Translations under genes and position numbers: made by a program
In this document: piece after piece, positions 25,732 through 36,781 of the stretch
Numbering within the stretch: position 1 is the stretch's first letter
How the letters are laid out: each line of letters begins with the position of its first letter
The notes under the pieces: generated by a model
What the model was told of the DNA's origin: nothing
Database searches by the model: none
Seen by the model: only the letters and a program-made list of their open reading frames with translations
Assembly: GCA_022606135.1 (NCBI GenBank)
Contig: JABYQN010000003.1
Coordinates: 1,736,001-1,800,000, forward strand
Origin: Fomes fomentarius
Lineage: Eukaryota; Basidiomycota; Agaricomycetes; Polyporales; Polyporaceae
Length of the DNA: 64,000 bases
Reading direction: 5' to 3'

Positions 25732-27957
25732 ATGGGTTTCTTCAAGCGTTTTCTTTCCCTGGGTAGCAGCAAGCACAGGAAGAACAAGAAGAAGCAGAAC
25801 GCCTCCAACACACGAGTCGATGCAGAAGGTCGGATACTTTCCGAGCGAGGGGCACAGGATCCGGACACGAGCGCAAACCGTCTGCTACGCTCATCCTCGA
25901 CCAAGTTCTCTGTCATGTCCGCGATTGACTACACTTCTCTTCCTCCTCTTCGTGCGTACCTTTATGATCATCTCGAGGCAACAAACTAATATCACTGCAG
26001 CGAACTCTGTACAAGACTTGCTGAACACACCATCCCTATCTCCTTCTCCCTCACTTGTGACCGTTGCCACTACTCCGGGGTTGCCACGGAGTGGTACACC
26101 TGGTCTGCAAAGGAGTGGGACGTACGTCGTCAAGGTCCATAGTCGCACCACACATTCGCGCACCGAGTTCCCACGCGCGAACCCTCCTATCTCGCCCACC
26201 AAGCCCGGCCGAAAGCAGCCGCCTCCCTTGGGGCACTCGACTGACACCGAGCTTGACTCCTGCTCTAATCACGACGAGGAGGACGAGGACAGGCAGCCTC
26301 GCCTGAAGGAGGTGAACTTCACACCGAAGGACACGTCCAGGCTATACAAATTACGTCGAGATCCCTCCGTCGCTTCGTTGTTGAATCTATACGACGACAG
26401 AGGCTGCCTCGACTCAGCCATCTTCGAGAACTCGCCTCCGACGCCTGCTCCAATCTCTGCTTTCCAAGAGGGACGTGAGCCCAACAAACGCTCTGGATCT
26501 ACGCTCCGTCAACTTCTTGGTGCCACAGAGACCGCTTTCTTCAACAACACTGCCGAAGGCGACATTTCTTGGGCCGAACGCTTCTTGGAGTGAGCATCTT
26601 TTTTCGTCCATTGCGCTGGAGTATTGATAAACTGACTTCGTCCCAGCGAACAACTCCCTGACGACTCTCCGCTCTCTTCCCCTTCTACAACCGATTTGCA
26701 AACCCCAAAAGACGCTCCTTTCCCCGACGCTCTCTCAGCACCACGTGTCGCAGCCCCCGACACCACAGTCTCTTCGTTGGATCCCGACTCCAGTGCCAAC
26801 TACCCGGCCTTCTCCTCCATGGAGGTTGAGGTGAGCGGCAGTGAGGAGGATGTGCCCGTCTTAGACGTTGTGCCTGTCTCCAAACTACCCGTTCCTGACC
26901 CAAAGACGCCACAGCGCGCGTCCGAAGTCTTCGGCTTCCTCAGCCGCCGTAACACCCTCACCGTCAAAGAGCGAGACCTGCCTCCACTACCTCAGATTAT
27001 TACTCCAGAAACCACTGGCGATACCCCCTCAATCCAAAACGACTCGAACGCTAACGACAACGACAACTCCCTCGTTGAACACCTCGACGCGACACCCTCT
27101 GCTAACTCCAGCCACTCAACTCAACTCACTTCCAGCGACACCAACTCCCATGCCTCTCACGCCCAAATCCAGACCGCCACGATGACGAAACTCTCGAGCG
27201 CCTTCGCGGCGTCTACGACCTCTTTGAACCTCCTCATCTCGCAGGACCGAGATGAGGCTCCAGAAAACTCGAAACCTGCGTGCACTCTAGATGAAGCTCA
27301 TCCGGGCCCCACTTGGACGACCTCTTCTTCAGGACATGCAGAGAGCCATCGCACCGGCTCGTCACTGTCCAGCAGTAGCAGCATGAAGGTTCCTCCAAGC
27401 AAAATCCCCCGTGGGCCTCGCCCTCGCCCGCATTCCGCGTGTAGGCGCGACTCCCCCTCGCCCGAAATGCTTCAGGCCGAGGCACCACGGCCCGAAGCAA
27501 GCACTGGCATGCACCAATGTACCAACTCGGACGAGAACACCGGACCGAGCAAACGCGAAGCATTGACGCACATTCCACAGCGCCAACACAGACGGGTCAC
27601 GTCGCGTTCCTCCGCCCATAACAAGGATAGTGCTGCACTCAAGTCATCCCTCCCGTCCTCGAAATCGGGTTCTCATAATCGCAAACGCTCCGCAAGGCCG
27701 GAACAGTTCGCATTGGGCAAAGAGAACACGCCGAGTCCCCCGTCTGCCCCCGCCGGGCTGAGTATGAAATCGAGTCGTCGATCCCGAAGCTCAGTGCTGG
27801 GTTCACGACGCCCGCGCGTCATCGCGTACTGATCCAGCCTCCGTCGCCCGCCTCGAGCTCGGAGCTATCCCCCATCGCGCGCGAGATGATGAACGATCTC
27901 CGGCAGCAGCGGATGCGGATGCGGCAAGCCGAGCGCAGGCAAGGGCTTAGGGCGTAA
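25732..27957 (+). CDS. Uncharacterised disordered protein with a KEN box
   Basis: Four exons, 25732-25951, 26001-26589, 26647-27741 and 27795-27957, join in phase to 688 aa. The last intron (53 nt, donor GTCTGC) is needed to reach the C-terminal frame; without it the protein would stop at 27832. The N-terminus is basic and hydrophobic (MGFFKRFLSLGSSKHRKNKK), perhaps a membrane or phospholipid contact. A moderately ordered block contains VNFTPKDTSRLYKLRRDPSV, LLNLYDDRG and ISWAERFLE. A KEN box (ALGKENTPSPP) lies near the C-terminus, a known APC/C degron form. The C-terminus is a charged helix (ELSPIAREMMNDLRQQRMRM). I do not recognise the family. Cell-cycle control is a hypothesis from the degron-like motif only. 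Confidence 0.75.
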
Positions 27958-29383
27958 GGTCCTCCCGATCCGCGGTTTCGCGCGCTGATGGTGTAGGATT
28001 TTACGGACTTGACTCGTATCTGAGTCTTGGGACTGTTGGACTGCGTGATGACCTCTGGACACGACACGAATATGTTTATGTGATAGATATTGCCCGACGG
28101 ACTTTCTTGTACCGCACGCGCTCTTCGCTCTCCGTTAGGCTTTCCTACTAGGCTTTAGGCTCTCTAAGCTTTCAATCTGTATCTGCGTTCTCGTACCTCG
28201 CTCTTGTTCTCGTCAGGCTTGTATGCTGTGGACGTCTGGCAGGCTGGCCATGCAGCTGCATGGCTGGTCCCGTCAGGTGTTGGCTCTCGATGCACTTTGC
28301 GACCTATTCCTATTGTGTTATGGGACTTCATTGCGGAGTTGAATTCGAACAGCATCGCATATAGTCAAACCTTTCGCCTTCATGTCCCCTTAGGCATCAC
28401 TGGTCAACTTCGATGGGCCTACTATGAAGAGTGGGTGAAGGCGTGTGTGCCGCTTATGCAAGGGTCAGTACGTGATATATACAATGCGAAGACCAGTGTG
28501 GTAATTTGCTGATGATCTGTTATGCCTATCAAACCGCCAAGTGCGCGCAGTCACCAAGGACTCTGCCGCCAGGGCATACAACGTCAACAGGAGACTCGCC
28601 AGGTTCTTCAACGGAGCCACTTCTGTTCCGTTCTCTTATAGCGCGCTCGCACATGGTCACCTCCGGCTCCTTCGCGCTTCAATCCTTATTCTAAGATGGT
28701 ACCGTAGATGGTACATGACGTTCTAGTAGTCCCATCGGATCCGAGCTTCGAGCACCTAAGTGTGGTCCCTCGCACTGTCACTATGTCCTCGAACGTGAGT
28801 GACGTGCTGATGGTGAGTAAGCGGTGGGCCCGGGGAGAGCACATTCAATAAGGGCGCCATGTAACGATAACTTCAAGTATTGAGCTCAGAGTGTGGCAAT
28901 ACGCATCTCTAGGATAGCGGCATCCGTCATGATAGACTTTGTAACACAGGAGGTGAGTACCAAGCATGGTCAGTTTGTATCGTCTGCCAAAATTAAATGC
29001 TTACCGTCAAGGCTGTAATGGTCCGTCCTTCGCAACACAACCACGGCCAATCTGAAATCTGGATCATAGCGGCTTGGCTAGGAACCTCTGACAATCGTCA
29101 TGACGATCATTCGTCCGTGGAATGGGACGGTTCCAGGCGGTCGGTTACGGGATATTGAAAGAATCGTTCCACAATCCTACAAGGATGGTAAGCACGTGCT
29201 AGCCGATGGCGGGACCCAAACCACCCGCTAGTACGAAATATGCTACGAATCGTTCCACCTCACAAAAGCCGATAGCAGTGCAGGGAGACTAACTACTTAT
29301 TTTCTAACTCTCGGGCTCGCTCCCTCGCTAATTTCCGATATCCCTACAGCCCATACGACTCACGTTCGCGGACATCCATCATC
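27958..29383. other. Intergenic, no supported gene
   Basis: Holds the 3' region of the disordered-protein gene and the promoter side of ERG2. No coherent coding signal was found; the frame 28204-28512 is not protein-like. Confidence 0.4.
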
Positions 29384-30239
29384 ATGAAGGAATCGGAAAG
29401 AAGCAACTTGAAGGCAACGCCAGTGACGGCCACCCCGACAGACCACTTCCGAGTCAAGTGGATGAAGCGACTCGTCTTCCTTGCAATCTTCTACGTGGTT
29501 TGTAAGGTACTCGACCGTGTCAAGGTGCGTCCGTTGTTTGCACCGAGGTATAGATATAGACACGCAAACGTGCATGCGCAGGACCGGTGGTACGTCTTTA
29601 CGCCGGAATACCTCCACTCCGTCGCCCAAGCTGCCGTGCAAGCACACCCCAACGACATCGACGCAATTGTTCCGTACATTGTCTCGAACCTCACGACCGA
29701 GTACTCCCCGCGGGTCGTCGCCATCAACCCCGACTCGCAGGAATGGATGTTCAACAACGCTGGCGGTGCGATGGGTGCGATGTACATCATTCACGCGAGC
29801 ATCACCGAGTACCTCATCGTCTTCGGGACTCCGGTCGGGACGGAGGGCCATTCTAGCCTGCTCTCTGTCGACAACTACTTCAACATCCTCGTCGGCGAGC
29901 AGTGGGCGTTTGAACCGCCGAAGCTTGAGAGGGAGGTCTACCGTCCTGGTGATGTGCACTACCAGCCGCGGGGACACGTCAAGCAATACAAGATGCATGA
30001 AGGTTGCTTCGCGCTGGAGTATTCTAGGGGTCAGTGTGTTTCTTCTGCGCCAGGCTCCGAGATGTCGATTAAGAGAGAGAAGACTCTATGCTGATAAATG
30101 CACAGGTTGGATCCCCTTGATGCTGCCCTTTGGCTTTGCCGACACCTTCACATCCACGCTCGACCTTTGGACGTTCTACCATACTGTCCGCATCACCGCG
30201 CGCGAGAACATCCGCAACTTGTTGGTTGGGAAGATCTAG
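29384..30239 (+). CDS. ERG2: Sterol C-8 isomerase (ERG2)
   Basis: Moves the sterol double bond from C8 to C7 in ergosterol synthesis (fecosterol to episterol), in the endoplasmic reticulum membrane. Exons 29384-29524, 29582-30029 and 30106-30239 join in phase to 240 aa, close to the family length. An N-terminal membrane helix ([20 protein letters not shown]) is followed by [18 protein letters not shown]. Then come the family blocks [39 protein letters not shown] and [14 protein letters not shown]. The C-terminal pair [20 protein letters not shown] closes the ligand pocket. This protein family is homologous to the animal sigma-1 receptor. Single-copy housekeeping gene; neighbours are unrelated. 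Confidence 0.96.
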
Positions 30240-31694
30240 ATACTGGTACTCACACAATACTCGATCAATGGTGTACCGAATCACATCTGCCATCTTTCAT
30301 TCAATTAGACTGCCCCTTTCGGCCGCCATTTGTCATCGTTCGAAGCGGGAGCAAACAAACCCAGCTAAGATGCGATTGCATTGACTGTGCAAACATACCT
30401 CATATTTGTGCTCGTGAACATTGTACGCACTCCCCTACCCATGCCTAGGGTGACCCCTTTCCCGTACGTCTAGTGCACGCAGATTGTCGATATGTGGTGT
30501 CTTGCCTACCATAGGGCCCGGCCCTCCAGTGCAATAAACAACGATTCCAAAAAAACATTGTACGCTGTGGGCTCTGCTGGCTGGGCCAGCGGCGATTGGC
30601 TCCACCAGAAGTAATAGTATATTGTTTCAATTGTTACCTCTGATGCTATGAGTTTCTCAGAACGTTCGCTTATAGTCATGTCGCGACGATACGGAGTATG
30701 TCCTCTCAAATTGTGAAGCTTGCATGTTGAGGCGCACTCGTTCACATGAGCGCAATGCAGCTCTGATTACTGGTTCCGTCAGGCATCACTCTCGGGGCGT
30801 ATCACACTGCATACCGGGTTATGAAGTGATACAAACATACGTTAGACGTTTCGGATACTGTATCGTATTGCCCTTCAGGGCCGAGAATGGCAAACACTGC
30901 CCAGCACACCTCAGCACGCCTCGCACCTCCATCATAATGTCCAACTGCTACTCCAATCTATCTCCTCTCTGGGACACCAGCAGGGCACGCTGTGTGCTTA
31001 CCTATCCGAGTCGCGGTTCTTCATAGTCCTATATTGGACTGGTATATTAAACTGTAAAAGTCAGATATATTGATTGGTTGAGTGAACGTTCAAATAGACT
31101 GACCTCTCGTAATTTCGCCGTCATTTTGTTCAGGGCGACTTGCAAGCACTGCAAGTTATTCGACCAGTCCCAAGAGCCCCATCGGGGGGAGCCTCGTATG
31201 ATGGTTTGTAGCAAAGTATCCACATTGAACACAATGTCGCCAGATCGACTCGTTTTGGTCAACGCAGATTGGTGCCTATTTACAAGGCTGCTGAAGTTCC
31301 AATCGTTATTGACCCCACGGAAAACACTCTGCATTTGGGAGGCGGAACAGGATATTCGGAATGCTGCGTCCCTAAGTAGACTACCGTACTAGGAATGCAG
31401 ATATACGAATAAGGCAATATCAGCGCTCTCGTACTTGTATCGTATGCTAAACACCAGTACTCTAACGGATAGTACCGCAGCGGAAAGAGGGAATCGCCTC
31501 AATTACGGTTTATCCGTGGAGGAGGCGAGACGCAAGCCTCGTGGTCTACCACAACATCCCTACCGTGGGTTCTCGTTCCACTTTGAGCCCATTCGGATAC
31601 TCAGGCTCTGTTATGGAGCTAATAGTCATACTGATAGGAGGAGCCACCTTGATAGACATCGCCAGAAAGATCAGCCGTCTCACCTTCGGACATT
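30240..31694. other. Intergenic, with repeat fragments
   Basis: No gene is supported. The right part (31470-31610) holds degenerate copies of the BTB-upstream motif (GTACCGCAGCG at 31472, CTACCACAACA at 31546) and one arm of a diverged direct repeat, see 31537-31610. Confidence 0.4.
31537..31610 (+). repeat. Diverged direct repeat, left copy
   Basis: CTCGTGGTCTACCACAACAT and, 58 bases further on, ACTCAGGCTCTG recur in the same order and orientation at 32167-32226. The pair brackets the BTB remnant. The core includes a degenerate form of the BTB-upstream motif. Confidence 0.5.
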
Positions 31695-32051
31695 CTAGAG
31701 TTTTAATTTGGATGACAGCTCGTCGTGGCAATGATAGTCACTGGCTGAGCAAGTAGAATGATGATAGACGAAGGCTCTTGGCGATGCGATGGACGACAAG
31801 CGAGCAGTCAAGCTATGTAACTTGAAGGCTTCGTCAGAATCGTATTTACTATGGTCGCTGCCAGTCTGCTTATCAAGTTTGTCGTCGACGCTACCCTTCA
31901 AGTTGTCTGTGTCGTGTCGTGGAAGCGAGAGCATAGTCTCGAAGAAGGGGGACGCGAGGGTGAGGACGGGGCTATAGACTCCAAAATCGACCATGTCGGA
32001 AGTTCGGAGGATAAAGTCGGCTTCTAGCGTGTCGAAAGGCGATGGTGCCAC
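31695..32051 (-). pseudogene. Remnant of a BTB-domain gene
   Basis: The frame opens with a GTG, not ATG, and reads SPFDTLEADFILRTSDMVDF followed by PVLTLASPFFETMLSLP, clearly the start of the first BTB domain of this family. Similarity fades after about 70 residues and the frame ends at 31695 without the GITAAEYFRLREF linker or the second half. About 400 residues of the normal protein are missing. It is probably a decayed duplicate. A degenerate promoter motif sits 124 nt upstream. Confidence 0.7.
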
Positions 32052-32166
32052 ACGAATCTGGGAAGGGGGTAGGGGAGGGTAGTGCTAGACATGATACTTG
32101 GTGTGCGTCGAGAGAGAGAGTCGGGCAGCTAGAGGTTGGAAAGTTGGAGGCACCTTTTGTCGTTGC

Positions 32167-32226
32167 AGTCGTGGTCTACCACAGCATCCTGCCAGGAGGC
32201 TCCCGCGTGCGAAAACTCAGGCTCTG
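32167..32226 (+). repeat. Diverged direct repeat, right copy
   Basis: Partner of 31537-31610. GTCGTGGTCTACCACAGCATCC differs from the left copy at a few bases, and ACTCAGGCTCTG is identical. The spacing is 14 bases shorter than on the left. The 630-bp offset suggests a local duplication that included a BTB promoter. Confidence 0.5.
32176..32186 (-). promoter_or_regulatory. Degenerate BTB-upstream motif at the remnant locus
   Basis: On the gene strand TGCTGTGGTAG, one mismatch to TGCTGCGGTAG, 124 nt upstream of the remnant frame. Position and orientation agree with the intact copies. Confidence 0.45.
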
Positions 32227-32609
32227 CCACATGAGAGATGGATTGAGAGTCTTATAGAATGGAGGATTACTGGAACATCACTTTCAGCGACTGAAGCCGA
32301 TTGTGATATACGAGTCAACACGCTCGGTCCTCTATGTCTCCAGTCAAAATGAGTCAGAGGCAATCGCGGATGATAGTGTTAGCACAGGACCGTCTCTGTA
32401 AGATCAGAGCTAGTGATACACCAGAAACTGAACGCAAACAAGCATATGAATATAGCACGAAAGACGACCTCTGGACAAGCACAGCGAGCAAACGCGAACA
32501 GCGATTGAGGCGCACAGTATCACGCTATGACGGTATTTATGGATGAAAAAGAGAAAAAGGCCAATGTGATAGGTTCAGATTCATCTTGCGTGCTCTTTTT
32601 CGTCTTGTC

Positions 32610-34289
32610 TCACAAGAAGAACCCACCAGCGCTCCTTCTCTTCCAAAAACCAGTCGGGTCCACCTCCTGCTTCACGCTCTCCGCGAGACGCCTGGAATCC
32701 GGATGAATCCTCCCCCAGTAGTCCTCCCGCCAATATCCGTCATTAAAGAACAGCGGCCGGTACACATCCGGCACCCTCCCGTCGCGTACCGCCGCCTCTA
32801 TTATTTTCTTCATGCCACTGTACACCTCCTGCGTCGCCTTGTCCATCCTGTCGTCCGTCTTGGGCAAGCCCTTCCAGTACGAGAAGTCGAACTCCAAGAT
32901 GATCCTGTCCGCAGCATCGTCTAACGCGATGAGATCACCCATCCCGCCTAGTGCCTGGTCGATCTCGCGTGCCTTGCGCGCGAAGACGGCGGGGTACGGC
33001 TGGAACGCCATGGACGCGATGAGTCCGGGGATGTCAGCGTACGATGTGGAGACGTTGACCCAGTGGTTGAATACCTCCTCGAGGTGCGCATTCGTCGTGT
33101 CGATCGCTGCAGGGGAGTCCGCGGGGAGGAGGGGCGTGGTCTCGGTGGCGATAGTGTAGACACTGCCGTGGAGGACTGCCCAATCATTGAACGAGAGGAG
33201 GTCGTAGTAGCTGCGCGTCCTGGCGCTGTTGATGATTGGCTTGAGTGAAGTGAACATGTCAAAGACGCCAGGTGGGGGAGTGGGACCGTCGTAGAAGAGG
33301 AAGATGATCCAGAGGTGGACAAGGTTCAGGGCGGTGATCTCCGAGGTGAGGATGACGCCCGCCTTCTCGTCGGGGTAGTATTGCGTGAAGTTCTGGAGCG
33401 CACGCAGGATTTGCGGCGACTGCTCTCCCTCGAAGACAAGGTTGCCGCCCCAGACTTGACCGATCGGGTGCGCCACAAGAGTGTAGGAGGTCACGATGCC
33501 GAAGTTGGCACCACCGCCCTTGAGAGCCTTGAAGAGGCCCGAGTTCGTGCTGTTCGACGCAGTGGTGATCGTGCCGTTTGCGAGGACGAGCTCAAACTCG
33601 AGGACATTATTCGCAGCCCAGCCATACTCAGCAGACAGGAAACTCAGTCCGGCTAAGCACGGATCATGATTAGGGCACCTCTCCCTCCACTCAAGGTCCC
33701 GATAGGGTCGCACTCACCACCAAGGATGTAACCACCGACGCCCACGTTACCAATCCGCCCGCCTACAACTGTCACCCCCGTTCTATCCAGCACCTTATGC
33801 ACGTCCTCCCATCTGTTGCCCGGTCCAATGCGCACTGTCATGCTCAGCTTGTCGAACGTGACCTCATTGAGGTTGGCCATCGAGATGAGCGGTCCGCCGT
33901 CTATGCTCGCGAAGTTTCGGTTCGGGTTATGACCGCCAGACTTGACAGCGAATGTCTCGTTGTTTCTGTTGAGCCTCTTCACGATGGTAGACACCTCTTC
34001 GACGGAGGAAGGCTTGATGATACATGCGGGTAACAGGGCCGCACAGCCAGTGGACCTGGAGAGTTTCTCAGCACGGTTGCGATCGAGGGTCGGAGGGAAG
34101 CCGTTGTAGACATACATACCAGTACTTGTTGTTTTCGCTGGTGTAGTTCATCTCGAGCGGACGGTCTATCTGGATATTGGTTGACCACTCCAGTGTTTGG
34201 CACGTCAGCAAGTGGCTGATAGCGACATTCCCAAAGGCTACGACGGATGCGACGCCGCAGAAAGCGACCACGAAGCAGATCATAGGCAT
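32610..34289 (-). CDS. Secreted BBE-type FAD-linked oxidase
   Basis: Flavoprotein of the berberine-bridge/oligosaccharide oxidase (VAO/PCMH) family. Exons 34289-34120, 34055-33718 and 33652-32610 join in phase to 516 aa. An N-terminal hydrophobic signal (MPMICFVVAFCGVASVVAFG) indicates secretion. The PCMH FAD domain contains CIIKPSSVEEVSTIVKRLNR and the SGGHN motif whose His normally bonds FAD covalently. VRIGPGNRWEDVHKVLD and VGVGGYILGG follow. The second covalent Cys found in bicovalent members is absent: the segment reads GGRIGNVGVGGY. Binding is therefore probably mono-covalent. The BBE C-terminal region ends FNDGYWREDYWGRIHPDSRR and DPTGFW. Substrate is unknown (sugar, alkaloid or phenolic). 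Several N-x-S/T sites fit a secreted protein. Confidence 0.9.
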
Positions 34290-36781
34290 GAGTCCGACAG
34301 CAAGCTCAAGCGACACGGTGATGTCGGCTGGGTGAGATTAAGAGAACGAGTCTGAGGGTGGGAATTGACGAGCGGGGTGTCCTCTGAGATGGAGGTGAGG
34401 TTGATTGCTGGCCATCGCGCAGCTTGAGTATGAGAGAGGCTTCTGCACCGAGGCTGTCAAGTCAGCGAAGGTTCACCCGAGCGTTGTGGGCGACTAACGG
34501 CAAACGGCGAGCGGATGATCAGAATACTTACCCAAAGGTCCCGTCGGGCTTCAAGAGGTATTGTGGCGTAGCACCCTATAGCACCAAAGTCCGTGAATTT
34601 GTCGGCCCAAAACAGATTGAAGCACACAACGATTGCTATGAGCCGGCGGGGCGGATTCTGCATTTCTTAAGAACACATTTAAATGCGAGGGAAAAGGAGA
34701 ACCCTACGGCATTCGTGAACATGATGTGACAGCGTCGAGGGCTCTGGATGGCTACTTCTTCGTGTCCTCAACCCGAGTGCGGATCCTGTGTCGTTTTGAG
34801 CCAGGCGATTGCGAGGAGCAGACCGTCGTCGACATCAGCCAGCGAGATTCTATTCTATTCTTGCGTGTTGTGTTCGATTCATTTTGGGCGCAAGCTCAAG
34901 ATCAAGCTCATATCCATGTGGATCGAGTATTCAACGAAGACGGCTTGGAGCACATCCAGTAAAGCTCGGCATCTGAGCGCGTCGTTTCCTCGATCTGCGG
35001 CCGAATATAGACCATACGCCGAATGGCGCACTAGTCGTGCAACACATGACAGGTAGACTTCCGTTCTTGCTACAAGTGGACAAGCATTAATTTGTACATC
35101 CTGATGCGACAAGAGATTGTGACAATCACCTGTAGGCCGGCTGCGCCGTACGATATGTTGACTGAAATTTCAGATGAACCGCAGTTTGAGTCTGGAATCG
35201 GGGTGATCTGGCAAGGGGGGCTACAAACCACATGGTCTTCTATTCCTGGCCAGGTCAACGTCACGTATCCACATGTGGCAATCTGTCTCAGGCATGAGTT
35301 ATGCAAGTTGAAACTCACCATGAGCATTTACAACCAAGAAGGGACACGAGGCAGGGAGGCGACTGACCCCAACCGCAAGAGCAACTGGAATCTCACGGTA
35401 ATGCTAGAAACTGGTACAACCTGTTGCTGATAACCATCGACTACTCACGAGTCACCGAGGAGCATCTTCGGCCCAATCCTGGAAGAGATGAATTGTGTGG
35501 TATCAAGGTAGGGCCACTTGTCAAAGTTTTATATCATCATACTAGTCGGGTTTCGCCGGGGTGCCAGCCAGACGGATGACCCTCTTTTGGTACCCTGAGA
35601 GCATCAGGGACCAGCAGCGCCATCTCAGACCAACACGAAAAGGGGAACAGTCTCGAGGATGGAGAGCGCAAGATTTCAATAGAGGCGCGTGGCACAGAGA
35701 ACTCACTCACGAGAATCAAAAACCCGGTAGACCATCAGTAAGTCCCCCGGACAGCTCTGATTGTCACCATCGCCAACACCAATGCAAGCGAGCTCCAGCG
35801 TGCAGGGAGAGTGCAATTCTCCTGGGGGTTCCGAGTCGGGCATCTGTAAAGCATGCACAACAGCCTCCTCACTGAATACTTGATAACCACTCCTGGTAGC
35901 TGGAATACCTCAGACGCAGAGATGGAGTAATAGTATACTGCATAGCATGGTTGCGAGGAAGCAGACAGTGAGCTGACGTTGATGGTCATTGTGTGGGCAT
36001 GAGACTGTAAGTGACGCGTGACGACGGCTGTGAACAATTTGTCACACGATGTCACGACATTCTTGACCTTTCTTGACGCGTCCGAGCCTATCCGAGCCCG
36101 ATGCCAGTACTTGAGCCGTCCCGTTGAACGTGATGCTACACACGACGCGTTTCTGTGTTCTCGTGCCATCGGCTGTGCATCTCCCTCTATCTGGGCAATG
36201 ACTTAGACTGCTATAGATTTGGCGCGATCCTTCGGATGAACTTGAAGGCTTGGCCGCGTCACCTACCAGTACCACTGGCAGCCTGAGTGCCCTCGCTGTC
36301 ATTAATGTCTCATGAGTCGTTCATAGGTACTAGGCCTTGTCGTTTTGACTCCGTCAGCTCTACCGGGCATGTATGTCAACATCAGTCTGTCCTCTTGAAC
36401 GGGTTAATCTTTCACGGACCTGAAATCCAGAGGCTATCACGAAGCCTTCTCGGATGTAAATATACGAACGTCCTGTTGAATCTCCCTCCATATACACGGC
36501 AGACCTGGGGTCATGTTATGTCTTCTTGCAATCACCAGCAATTTCCTGAAATATCAAACTACGTGCAATGAGCATGTTCTTCTTACAGAGAGCAATATCT
36601 ACACGTCCTTCGGCTTGTCTCCGCCTGCTCATGATCCGACCTTCACCTACGTATCTTCCGTCCCTTGCGTGCTTTCTTCTTGAGATGACGTTCATCTTTA
36701 CGGTTCACGTCAACATCATCAAGAATCAGCTGCATATTATCGTGTGTGAGCTTCTCTGTACACCCGAAGATCTTGGATGCC
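34290..36781. other. Intergenic, no supported gene
   Basis: About 2.5 kb of short frames without domains. The 5' side includes the promoter of the FAD oxidase. No repeat or transposon ends were recognised. Confidence 0.4.

Noticed and set aside
29481..30239. 252-aa plus-strand frame across ERG2
   Set aside because: Only its last 44 codons coincide with the true last ERG2 exon; the rest is a Ser/Thr/Arg-rich out-of-frame shadow.
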